Assembly (NCBI GenBank): GCA_002396335.1
Contig: DGXN01000026.1
Coordinates: 58,683-74,570 of the forward strand
From: Bacteroidales bacterium UBA4231
Lineage (GTDB): Bacteria > Bacteroidota > Bacteroidia > Bacteroidales > UBA932
Reading direction: 5' to 3'
Length of the DNA: 15,888 bases
The notes under the pieces were generated by a model. It had not been told where the DNA came from, did no database searches, and was given only the letters and a program-made list of their open reading frames with translations. Made by a program: the position numbers and the translations under genes. Shown one piece after another: positions 6,801-14,135 of this stretch. How positions within the stretch are numbered: position 1 is the stretch's first letter; each line of letters starts with the position of its first letter.

Positions 6801-8243
6801 CTAACGGTAAATGTTGTACTGGCTGTAGAGGCTGCCGTACATCTGACCCAGCACCTCAAGGTAAGGCTGGCCTTCGAAGAGGGTGGTGCGGTATACGGTA
6901 TTGTCTACCATGTAGTACTCGACGCCGTTCATTACGATAATCTCGTAGTCGTCGGGCAGGGAAGATACCAGGGCGCCGGCCGGAGGGACGATGGTGGTAT
7001 ACACACCCGAAGCGGAAATGGTATAGAACACGCCGTCCTGATAATAGTAGTTGGAGTTGGCATAAGCGTAGCTCTGCACAAGTCCCAGCTTTTCGGCCAG
7101 TTCGTAAGCCGTGAGGGCACGGTTGGCGTTGATGGCGTAAGAAGCGTTGGCGGCGGCCAGGCGGGCATTCTGCTGGGCGATGATCAGGTTCTGGCGGGCA
7201 ATCACATTGTAGTAATCGAAGGTGCGGCTGTACGTGCGATAGGTGTCGCAGTAGTAAGCGAAGCGGATCACGTTCAGGATTGCTCTGTCAATGGCCCTTT
7301 CCAGCGGAGTGCCGAAAGGAGGACGGCATACGACATACGAAGCGCCGTAGCTGCGGTAATAGATGCCGTTGTAGTAATAGTAGTCGATGCCCCAGTGGCT
7401 GATCCGGCGCCAGGAAGGAGGCAGGCTGTGGATCCGGTAGCCATAGTAGTGCGGGTGATCTCCCCAGAAATAGCCGGGGCGGTCCCAGGGCATGGGCTCG
7501 CGCATACGGGGAGCCATGCGCATGACATTGTGGTTCGCGTCGACCTGGATGACATCATTGTAGCGGTAGTTTCCGCCATTGTCCTTATAGGTCTCCTGGA
7601 CAGCTACGGCATTGGCGTTGTCACTCCCTCCGCTGAGGCCGTTGCGGCTCACATTGCTGGAGCGGACCGTGCCGCCGGTAGCGGCCGTAGACGAACTGCG
7701 GACCGAAGAACTTGAACCGCTGGAACGGACAGACGTACCTGCCGAAGATCCGGAAGAACGCACCGTTCCGCTGGCCGCATTGCCCGAGCGGACTGTTCCG
7801 GAAGAGGAAGAACCGCTGGAACGGACAGTGTTGGAACTGCCGCTGGAGCGGACCGCACCGGAAGTGGAACTGCTGGAAGAGCGGGTGCTCTGACTGGAGG
7901 TACTGCCGGAACGGACAGTGCCGGAAGAGCGGGTGCTCTGGCTGGAAGTGCTGCCGGAACGGACAGTGCCGGAAGTAGAACTGCCGGAAGAGCGTGTGCT
8001 CTGGCTGGAAGTGCTGCCGGAACGGACAGTGCCGGAAGAACGGGTACCGCTCTGACTGGAGGTGCTGCCGGAACGGACAGTACTGGAAGAACTGCTGCCG
8101 GAGCGGGTGGAAGTGGATGATCTTGAAGTGGTGCTGCGGGTGCTTCCGCTGGAGGAAGAACGGGTCTGCGCCATCATATCAGGTGCCACGAGCATAGCCA
8201 AGGCAAGAATGATGGAGGCGGCGGTTGTCATAATCCTTCTCAT
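6801..8243 (-). CDS. secreted Ser/Arg-repeat protein with C-terminal DUF6515-like domain
   Basis: This 480-residue exported protein has three parts. Residues 1-26 form a signal peptide ending MMAQ. Residues 27-198 are almost only Ser, Arg, Thr, Gly and Val, with about eleven (T/A/S)VRS motifs and no Lys, Trp or Tyr. Residues about 215-480 are a Tyr-rich domain with the segments YYYYNGIYYRSYGASYVVCRP, VFYTISASGVYTTIVPPAGA and SLPDDYEIIVMNGVEYYMVDNTVY. I recognise that pattern as DUF6515, whose function is unknown. An Ala/Asn/Gln-rich helical stretch (347-388) interrupts the Tyr-rich part. The protein is probably periplasmic or on the outer surface. It starts 20 bases after namZ and is the last gene of the leftward run. 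The basic repeat could bind anionic envelope polymers, but that is only inference. Confidence 0.82.
   Translation of the reverse strand: MRRIMTTAASIILALAMLVAPDMMAQTRSSSSGSTRSTTSRSSTSTRSGSSSSSTVRSGSTSSQSGTRSSGTVRSGSTSSQSTRSSGSSTSGTVRSGSTSSQSTRSSGTVRSGSTSSQSTRSSSSSTSGAVRSSGSSNTVRSSGSSSSGTVRSGNAASGTVRSSGSSAGTSVRSSGSSSSVRSSSTAATGGTVRSSNVSRNGLSGGSDNANAVAVQETYKDNGGNYRYNDVIQVDANHNVMRMAPRMREPMPWDRPGYFWGDHPHYYGYRIHSLPPSWRRISHWGIDYYYYNGIYYRSYGASYVVCRPPFGTPLERAIDRAILNVIRFAYYCDTYRTYSRTFDYYNVIARQNLIIAQQNARLAAANASYAINANRALTAYELAEKLGLVQSYAYANSNYYYQDGVFYTISASGVYTTIVPPAGALVSSLPDDYEIIVMNGVEYYMVDNTVYRTTLFEGQPYLEVLGQMYGSLYSQYNIYR
7650..8165 (-). repeat. degenerate tandem repeat encoding the Ser/Arg-rich stalk
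   Basis: This low-complexity stretch codes residues 27-198 of the DUF6515-type protein. The clearest units, GTVRSGSTSSQSTRSS with or without a GSSTS insert, are 48 or 63 bases long and repeat about four times in tandem (residues 55-128). They then decay into shorter (S/T)VRSSGSSS units. The purity of some units at DNA level suggests recent expansion or contraction by slippage or recombination. Confidence 0.85.
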
Positions 8244-8263
8244 AGCATCTTAGTTTTTAGGAG

Positions 8264-9499
8264 TTATCGGTATAAGTAATACTGTTCGGAGAGCGAGCGG
8301 AAGTCCTCGGTATCCTTGGTCCAGTAATCAACGATATCTGCTACTTTCATTCGCTTTCCGAAAGTAGTTCTTACATAATCCGTACCACAAATAATATCCA
8401 GCATCCTGGTTTTCTTCATCGGGTACGGGCTATGGTCCGGATACAGCTCGTTCACAGCCTGCATGACATAGAACTGGATGAGGGTGACGGGCGCTTTCCG
8501 GTAATTGGTAAAGAAGAACTGAACGCCGTGGAGGAGTTTTCCGGACAGGGAGCCGGCGATGGGCTTGTAATGAATGGTACGGAAAGCAGTTCCGGGGATG
8601 TTATAGCTGTCCAGACGGGCTTTGAGAGCGTCGGCATCAATCCATTCGGCGGCAAAAGTTTCGAAGGGAATGGTGTATCCGACACCCGTATTCAAGTGGC
8701 CGAATTCACCGCAGATGCCCGAGGCGGCATAATGAAGGGCCGACTGAACCGAAGGGATATTGGGCGAAGGAAGAATCCACGGAAGGCCGGTGTCGGAAAA
8801 GAGCATCCAGCGATGCCAGCCGCGCATGGGGATGACGTTGAGACGGCATTTGAGCGGCTCCTGGTCTCCTTTCTGCCCACGGTTCAGGCCTTCTTCATTA
8901 ATCAGGCCTGCCAACTCCCCTACCGTGAGTCCGTACACGAACGGGATGTGGAACTCACTCACGAATGAGTAGAACCCGTCTTCAACGCAGGGGCCTTCAA
9001 TCTTGGTGCCGCCGAGGGGATTCGGGCGGTCCAGGACCAGGACCTCGATATCGGCCTTGGCGCAGGCGCGCATGACAAGGCCCAGGGTGGATATGAACGT
9101 ATAGCAACGCGTACCTACGTCCTGGATATCATACACCATCACGTCCACCCCTTTGAGCATTTCCGGAGTGGGTTCACGGGTACTGCCGTACAGGGAATAC
9201 ACTGGAAGACCGGTCTTGGGGTCCACGCCGCCGGCGACATGGTCGCCGGCATAGGCATCGCCGCGGACGCCGTGCTCAGGGCCATAAAGGGCCACCAGAT
9301 TCACCTGGGGAGCCTCGAAGAGGATGTCGATGGTGGAGCGCAGACGGCGGTCGACGCCGCTGGGGTTCGTCACCAGGCCCACGCGTTTGCCCTGCAACTC
9401 CTCGAAGCCGCCCCGCTCCAGCACCTCGATACCGGTAAGGACCTGTGCCTGAAGGGATGCGCTCACAAAAAGAAGCAGCAGAAAGATCGTTCGTTTCAT
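8264..9499 (-). CDS. namZ: exo-beta-N-acetylmuramidase NamZ (DUF1343, GH171)
   Basis: This 411-residue exported enzyme releases terminal MurNAc from the non-reducing ends of peptidoglycan fragments, the first step of MurNAc recovery. The signal peptide MKRTIFLLLLFVSASLQA ends near residue 18-19. Family signatures are GLVTNPSGVD (41-50), LYGPEHGVRGD (71-81) with the likely catalytic Glu75 and neighbouring His76, DIQDVGTRCYTF (124-135), VLDRPNPLGG and LPSPNIPS. The characterised relatives are Bacillus subtilis NamZ (YbbC) and its Tannerella forsythia homologue. The length (about 390-415) is usual. It begins 4 bases after murI and ends 20 bases before the DUF6515 gene. The murI neighbour fits a role in wall turnover. 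No murQ or amgK recycling genes are in the window. Confidence 0.92.
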   Translation of the reverse strand: MKRTIFLLLLFVSASLQAQVLTGIEVLERGGFEELQGKRVGLVTNPSGVDRRLRSTIDILFEAPQVNLVALYGPEHGVRGDAYAGDHVAGGVDPKTGLPVYSLYGSTREPTPEMLKGVDVMVYDIQDVGTRCYTFISTLGLVMRACAKADIEVLVLDRPNPLGGTKIEGPCVEDGFYSFVSEFHIPFVYGLTVGELAGLINEEGLNRGQKGDQEPLKCRLNVIPMRGWHRWMLFSDTGLPWILPSPNIPSVQSALHYAASGICGEFGHLNTGVGYTIPFETFAAEWIDADALKARLDSYNIPGTAFRTIHYKPIAGSLSGKLLHGVQFFFTNYRKAPVTLIQFYVMQAVNELYPDHSPYPMKKTRMLDIICGTDYVRTTFGKRMKVADIVDYWTKDTEDFRSLSEQYYLYR

Positions 9500-9503
9500 G
9501 GTA

Positions 9504-10262
9504 TTACTGTTGGTTTATGCGTTTGAAAATCCGCTGCAGCGCGGCAGGGTCACCGGAAGCATGCAGGGAGACCGAAAACGGACCGGCCCCGACAGGAATG
9601 CCCCTTTCCCCGAGGATGCGCACTGTCTGGCGGGCAACCGCGGGAGCCGGGTCTATGACCTGGACGTCCGGACCGCAGAGCCGCTCGATAAGCGGTTGAA
9701 GGAAAGGATAATGCGTACAGCCGAGGACAATCCTGTCGGCCCCGGCATCCAGCAGGGGCTGAAGGGAGGCCGATACGGTTTCTTGGGCCTCGGGGCCATC
9801 CAGGATGCCGTTTTCCACCAATTCCACAAAGCCCTGTCCTACATGTTCCACAATGGTGACATCGTCCTGAAAACGGCCGCGGGTGTTCAGGTATTTGGAA
9901 CCTTTGAGCGTGCCGGCTGTCGCAAGGACGCCGATAACGCCTGTCTTCGTGCCCAGCGCCGCCGGTTTGACAGCGGGTTCCATGCCGATAAACGGCACAT
10001 CCGGATATTCGGCGCGGAGGGTGGCGATAGCGGCAGCCGTAGCGGTGTTGCAGGCGACCACGATAATATCGGCCCCTTTGTCCAGAAGCCACTCTGTAAT
10101 GTATCGGGCCCGGCGCTGGATATACAGGGCCGTTTTTTCACCGTAAGGGCAATGGGCATTGTCGGCAAAGAAGAGATAGCGCTCCTGAGGGAGCACTTTT
10201 ACCAGCTCCCTGTAGACGGACAGTCCGCCGCATCCGGAATCAAATATGCCGATGGTTGCCAT
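9504..10262 (-). CDS. murI: glutamate racemase
   Basis: This 252-residue cytoplasmic enzyme interconverts L- and D-glutamate, providing the D-Glu of the peptidoglycan stem peptide. Both active-site cysteines are present: Cys71 in VVACNTATAAAI and Cys182 in VLGCTHYPFL. So are the N-terminal GIFDSGCGGLSV with Asp8/Ser9 and the NAHCPYGEK segment (35-43). Length is within the normal 250-290 range. The ATG lies 4 bases after the stop of the DUF4922/SpoIID-like gene, and namZ follows after 4 bases, so the three are very probably on one message. Confidence 0.96.
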   Translation of the reverse strand: MATIGIFDSGCGGLSVYRELVKVLPQERYLFFADNAHCPYGEKTALYIQRRARYITEWLLDKGADIIVVACNTATAAAIATLRAEYPDVPFIGMEPAVKPAALGTKTGVIGVLATAGTLKGSKYLNTRGRFQDDVTIVEHVGQGFVELVENGILDGPEAQETVSASLQPLLDAGADRIVLGCTHYPFLQPLIERLCGPDVQVIDPAPAVARQTVRILGERGIPVGAGPFSVSLHASGDPAALQRIFKRINQQ

Positions 10263-10266
10263 GTAT

Positions 10267-11817
10267 TTACTCAGTTTTTCCCCAGGTTTCGTCGATGGCG
10301 GACCGGGACAGGGAATCGGCCGTGTCCGTGAGGCCGGGATAGTAATGGCAATGCACGCCGGCGCAGACGTCGTATGCCGTGTGGACCGGACCGTCAGGGA
10401 CAGGTTCCGGGGTACGGTGTTCCAAGTACGTCACCAAAGCAGGCGTTCCGGCAAATTCCGGGCCCGACTGCACGTGACGGCAATTCCGGCGGGCTTCCAT
10501 CTGCCGGATGAGCGACGTGCGGATGGCGACGGCCTGTTGTTTGCGGACGTCGGCCGGATACTGGGAGATGACGCTCAGGAGATAGTCTTCCATGCCTATC
10601 TGATTGACGGCCTGCACCTGACCGGCATGGGGGATCAGTTTCAGTGTACCTGCATAACGATGCTCACCGTCGGGGGTCCAGAGGACAAACGACGGCTCGG
10701 CAAACAGGGTGGAGACGGTGACGGCTTCGAAGACCAGTTCGTCGTACAGGGCGCCGTTATAGTCGATCTTCCCTTCACGGTAGGTGACTTTCTGCGGACC
10801 GGCACCGTCCGAAATAATCTCAAAAACAAGCTCCGGTGCCCGCAGGATGCCCACTTCCACACGGGGCTGGGTGCGCACCAGGCGCCACAGGAGGCGGGAT
10901 TCGTCGGCCTCGGAGAGCGTGACGTCGTCGTAAATCTGACGGAGGACGTCGGGGGTTATGCGGTCGAAGTCGGCATCTTCGGGGACGACGACGAAGCCGG
11001 CCATGTCGGCCGCGCCGGGAGAAATGCTGAAATGGGATTCCCCTTCCGCGTCAAAACACTGCGGCCGGGAAGCGCTGCGGAGCGTAACGACGGCGCGAAA
11101 TTCCCCTTCGGCGCAATAGGCCAGGGCATTGAAACGGGGCTCCGTCTCCTCGGCCACCAGGTTCAGACAGTCCAGGAGGCGGTAGAACTGCTTGGCCATG
11201 GACTTGGAGGTAGTCGCCCGCAGGAAGAAGATGCCACGGGTGAAACGCTTGTAATGATACAGCTGGGCATCCCGCACCGAGCCGATGAACTCTACTTCGG
11301 AGGGATCGGCAGGCGTACCCGAGGCGATGGCGCGCAAGACCCTGTCGGCCACTCTTTCCAGCGGCATATAGCCTTTGGGGCAGGCCTGGAAATGGGCATG
11401 ACCCGGAACGGAGGTGCCGCTGTTGGGGCTGTTGTAAAAGACCACATATCCGTCCAGCGAGGCGGCCAGGGAAAGCATATCCGGAAAACGGTGCCAGATG
11501 GTCTGAGGGACATGGACGTCCCGGGTGATGACCAGATGGTTCGGGAAAATGGGCGCCCGGTTCACCAGAATATTGTATTTGCGGCCTTTGCGGCCTTCGA
11601 ACGGAAGGGTATGCTGATTGGCAAGGTAATTCTCTTCGCACAGCGGGCAGCCATGGTCAAAAATGGGCAGGCGGCCGGGGTTGGACTGCAAGGTCACGAG
11701 CAGACCGCCGAAGGGAAGCGTCCGGGTGCGGGTACTCTTCAGGGCACGATACTTGGCGGCGATACCCGGCCAGACGGAGAGCTGGTCGTGTACGAATTTA
11801 TCGATGTCTGTTGCCAT
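10267..11817 (-). CDS. DUF4922 (HIT-like phosphorylase fold) protein fused to a shortened SpoIID/LytB-like domain
   Basis: This 516-residue fusion has no signal peptide. The N-terminal part (about 1-315) looks like DUF4922. It contains a CPLC motif (57-60), the HIT/GalT-type triad GHAHFQ (139-144; His140, His142, Gln144), and SPGAADMAGFVVVPEDADF (266-284), which resembles GDP-hexose phosphorylase relatives. That suggests a nucleotidyl transfer or phosphorylase reaction on an unknown substrate. From about 345 the protein resembles SpoIID/LytB (GMEDYLLSVISQ, QQAVAIRTSLIRQ, AYDVCAGVHCHYYPGL). However, the segment that normally carries the catalytic Glu (S-E-M-type) reads SQYPADVRKQQ, shorter and without Glu. 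The domain stops at AIDETWGKTE, just where the usual TRGxVL motif would begin. The ATG at 11815-11817 (MATDIDKF) was chosen because the open frame upstream runs through the preceding Nudix gene. murI follows after 4 bases. Confidence 0.78.
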   Translation of the reverse strand: MATDIDKFVHDQLSVWPGIAAKYRALKSTRTRTLPFGGLLVTLQSNPGRLPIFDHGCPLCEENYLANQHTLPFEGRKGRKYNILVNRAPIFPNHLVITRDVHVPQTIWHRFPDMLSLAASLDGYVVFYNSPNSGTSVPGHAHFQACPKGYMPLERVADRVLRAIASGTPADPSEVEFIGSVRDAQLYHYKRFTRGIFFLRATTSKSMAKQFYRLLDCLNLVAEETEPRFNALAYCAEGEFRAVVTLRSASRPQCFDAEGESHFSISPGAADMAGFVVVPEDADFDRITPDVLRQIYDDVTLSEADESRLLWRLVRTQPRVEVGILRAPELVFEIISDGAGPQKVTYREGKIDYNGALYDELVFEAVTVSTLFAEPSFVLWTPDGEHRYAGTLKLIPHAGQVQAVNQIGMEDYLLSVISQYPADVRKQQAVAIRTSLIRQMEARRNCRHVQSGPEFAGTPALVTYLEHRTPEPVPDGPVHTAYDVCAGVHCHYYPGLTDTADSLSRSAIDETWGKTE

Positions 11818-11824
11818 AACTGGG

Positions 11825-11832
11825 TAAAGATA
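11825..11832 (-). promoter_or_regulatory. possible internal -7 box upstream of the DUF4922 gene
   Basis: Read leftward the sequence is TATCTTTA, one base off TAnnTTTG, and ends 7 bases before the DUF4922 ATG. It lies in the 35-base gap after the Nudix gene, one of the two largest gaps in the leftward run. No good -33 TTTG is at the right spacing. It may give the downstream murI-namZ part separate expression, but the evidence is weak. Confidence 0.28.
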
Positions 11833-11852
11833 CGGCTTTTTAGGGAGAAAAC

Positions 11853-12443
11853 CTACAGCAGCGCCATCAGCTGATCCCGAATCGCAGAGAATTCCTGCTC
11901 GAAGTTGGGGGTGATGATTCCCTTGCCGAAAGCCTCTTCCAGCTGGGGGACGCTCCACCATCGGCCCTCCGTGACTTCCGGATTGTCGGGATGCAGGTCC
12001 GGATGGCCGACCATGGCATAGACGGCAATGAGTTCGTTGTCCCGCTTGGTCTGGAAGATATAGGTCTTCAGAAACTGCGGGTTGAAGGCCGTGAGTCCCA
12101 GTTCCTCGCCGGCCTCGCGGAAAAGGGCTTCCTCTACCTGCTCACCGTAAGAAATGTGTCCGCCAACGGCTGTGTCCCAGTAACCGGGATAGAGGTTTTT
12201 GAGCCGGGAGCGCTTCTGCAGGTAGATATTGCCCATCCGGTCCACGATGTGCAGATGGACCACCGGATGCAGGGCATGCGAACCGCCATGGCACCAAGCG
12301 CGGGGAGCCTGACCGTAAACAAGGCCGTTGGGCTCGATCAAGGGCAGCATTTCCCCTTTGGGAAAAGGCTGCTTGCCGGGCCGGTCGATGGAAGGGCGCG
12401 GATACAGCGGCGCGGGGTCGGAAGGGTAGACGAGGTCGAACAT
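11853..12443 (-). CDS. Nudix hydrolase, isopentenyl-diphosphate-isomerase-like/YfcD-like group
   Basis: This 196-residue protein has a perfect Nudix box (G x5 E x7 REUxEExGU) at 95-117, from GGHISYGEQ through REAGEELGL, so it should hydrolyse a nucleoside-diphosphate-linked or other pyrophosphate substrate with Mg2+. The sequence before the box (HGGSHALHPVVHLHIVD and YLQKRSRLKNLYPGYWDTAVGG) is typical of the IDI-like/YfcD group. Its substrate is not predictable. The start at 12443 (MFDLVYPSDP) is the first ATG after the transporter stop, with one base between them. It gives about 30 residues more than most relatives, which would instead start near Met32 (MLPLIEPNG, 12350). A TTG at 12452 extends the frame but overlaps the transporter. 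The next gene begins 35 bases on. Confidence 0.85.
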   Translation of the reverse strand: MFDLVYPSDPAPLYPRPSIDRPGKQPFPKGEMLPLIEPNGLVYGQAPRAWCHGGSHALHPVVHLHIVDRMGNIYLQKRSRLKNLYPGYWDTAVGGHISYGEQVEEALFREAGEELGLTAFNPQFLKTYIFQTKRDNELIAVYAMVGHPDLHPDNPEVTEGRWWSVPQLEEAFGKGIITPNFEQEFSAIRDQLMALL

Positions 12444-12444
12444 C

Positions 12445-14133
12445 TTAGGCAAAGGCGATAAGGATAAGAACCTGGGCTACCAGCACACGCATGAACATGG
12501 ACAGCGGGTATACTGTGGCGTAATTGACGGAAGTGTAGTCGCTTCCGTACATTCCCTGGGCAAAAGCCAGCACCGGAGGATTGGTGCAGGATCCGCTGAT
12601 GATGCCGCAGATCTGGTAGAAATTCAGATGGCACACGGCACGCGCCACGATAAAGGTAATGCACAGGGGAACGATGGTAATCAGGGCGCCATACAGGATC
12701 CACCAGTAACCGCCACCCACGATGGAACTCCAGAACGTTCCGCCGGCACCGATACCCACTGCCGCCAGGAACAGGGAAATGCCGATTTCCCGGATCATCA
12801 GATTGGCGCTGGTGGTGGTATAAGTGGTAATCTTATGCTTGGGGCCGAAGTGACCCAGCAGGATGGCGATAATGAGCGGACCGCCGGCCAGGCCCAACTT
12901 GATGGCCTGGGGAATGCCGGGGAAACGGATGGGAATGGAGCCGAAGATGATTCCGATGACGATGCCCAGGAAGATCGGCACCAGATTGGGCTTGTTGAGG
13001 GCGTCATTGGAGTTACCCACTCGTTGGGCCAGATGCTCGATATTGGCTTCCGTTCCCACGCACATAAGGCCGTCACCCATCTGCAGGAAGAGGTTGGGGC
13101 TGGCGACCAGCTCCACGCCGGCACGGATGACACGGGTCACGGAAACACCGTAAGCCCCGCGGAACTGCAGTTCCTTGAGTTTCTTTCCGGTGAGTTCCGA
13201 CTTGGTGACCGTAATGCGGCGGGTAACCATGTGGTGGTCGCGTCCGCGCCAGTCTTCGACATGCATGGGAATCTCCTGGCCGAAGAGAATATGGATTTTC
13301 TCAACCTGGGAAGGCGTGGTGACCAGAAGCAGCTTGTCCCCTTCGTTCAGCACGGTATCTCCCGAGGGGAAAAGAATCTCGTCCCCTTTCATCAGCCGGG
13401 AGATGACAAAACCTTCCGCACCGAATTCACGGATAATCTCGGAAATCTTTTTGCCGAAGATGGCAGGATTCTGGACCTGGACATGCATCCGGCGGGCTTT
13501 CTCCGTCTGATTGTCCCGGTTTTCCAGCTCCTGGAGTTCTTTTTTATGGTCAATCCCGAAGATGGCTTTGAACGCAACAATCACTGCGATGACGCCGATG
13601 ACGCCGATGGGATAGGCGACGGCATAGCCGGAAGCGAGGTCTCCGGCAGCCTTGCCGGCTGCGAGGGCGCTGCTGCCGCCAGCGACACTCACGTCAATGA
13701 AAGTCTGCTGGGCAGCACCCAGGCCGGGCGTATTGGTAACGGCACCGGACATTACACCGACCATCGTGGGAAGATCCTCTCCGGAAACGAGCGAAATGAC
13801 ATAGGTCACGACGACGGCCAGCAGGACATTCATCACAGCCAGGAGATTCATCTTCACACCGCCGCTCTTGAATGAATGGAAAAAGCCGGGGCCCACCTGC
13901 AGGCCGATCGAAAAGACAAACAGGATGAGGCCGAACTCCTTGACAAAATGGAGGACGTCCAAGTCGGCCTGAAAGCCCAGATGGCCCATCAGGATGCCCG
14001 TGAACAGAATCCACGTAGAACCCAGGGAGATGCCCTTGAACTTGAACCGGCCCAGATACAGGCCGATGCCGATCACAAATGCCAACAGCAGGATGGTGTG
14101 TGCTACACCGTATCCGAAAAACAGGTCGTGCAT
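12445..14133 (-). CDS. AspT/YidE/YbjL-family transporter with two RCK_C (TrkA-C) domains
   Basis: This 562-residue inner-membrane protein has two membrane halves of about five segments each (about 8-192 and 384-562) flanking a cytoplasmic block. The block holds two RCK_C-type regulatory domains: about 225-285 (KKISEIIREFGAEGFVISRL and following) and about 312-372 (LTGKKLKELQFRGAYGVSVTRV and following). Each membrane half carries a matching signature, SGAVTNTPGLGAAQQ (129-143) and SGSCTNPPVLAFAQG (513-527), showing an internal duplication. Tetragenococcus AspT exchanges aspartate for alanine. YidE/YbjL-type members have no settled substrate, so I do not assign one. The RCK_C domains suggest gating by a small ligand. 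It starts 2 bases after the thioesterase stop, and its own stop is 1 base before the Nudix ATG. Confidence 0.92.
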   Translation of the reverse strand: MHDLFFGYGVAHTILLLAFVIGIGLYLGRFKFKGISLGSTWILFTGILMGHLGFQADLDVLHFVKEFGLILFVFSIGLQVGPGFFHSFKSGGVKMNLLAVMNVLLAVVVTYVISLVSGEDLPTMVGVMSGAVTNTPGLGAAQQTFIDVSVAGGSSALAAGKAAGDLASGYAVAYPIGVIGVIAVIVAFKAIFGIDHKKELQELENRDNQTEKARRMHVQVQNPAIFGKKISEIIREFGAEGFVISRLMKGDEILFPSGDTVLNEGDKLLLVTTPSQVEKIHILFGQEIPMHVEDWRGRDHHMVTRRITVTKSELTGKKLKELQFRGAYGVSVTRVIRAGVELVASPNLFLQMGDGLMCVGTEANIEHLAQRVGNSNDALNKPNLVPIFLGIVIGIIFGSIPIRFPGIPQAIKLGLAGGPLIIAILLGHFGPKHKITTYTTTSANLMIREIGISLFLAAVGIGAGGTFWSSIVGGGYWWILYGALITIVPLCITFIVARAVCHLNFYQICGIISGSCTNPPVLAFAQGMYGSDYTSVNYATVYPLSMFMRVLVAQVLILIAFA

Positions 14134-14135
14134 AC

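Noticed and set aside
6333..7715. A 460-codon + strand frame running from inside prfB across the terminator into the DUF6515 gene
   Set aside because: It crosses a strong terminator, is out of frame with prfB and antisense to the DUF6515 gene, and has shadow-frame composition.
7650..8165. Possible CRISPR-like array
   Set aside because: The repeats are in-frame 48/63-base units inside a coding region with no unique spacers, and no cas genes are present.
10246..11874. A 542-codon open frame on the + strand opposite the DUF4922/SpoIID-like gene
   Set aside because: It is antisense to a gene with clear motifs and tight operon spacing. It shows no family signature and no promoter.
11818..11961. 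N-terminal extension of the DUF4922 gene (open frame to 11961)
   Set aside because: It overlaps the well-supported 3' end of the Nudix gene in another frame and has no family similarity. The ATG at 11817 starts a plausible N-terminus.
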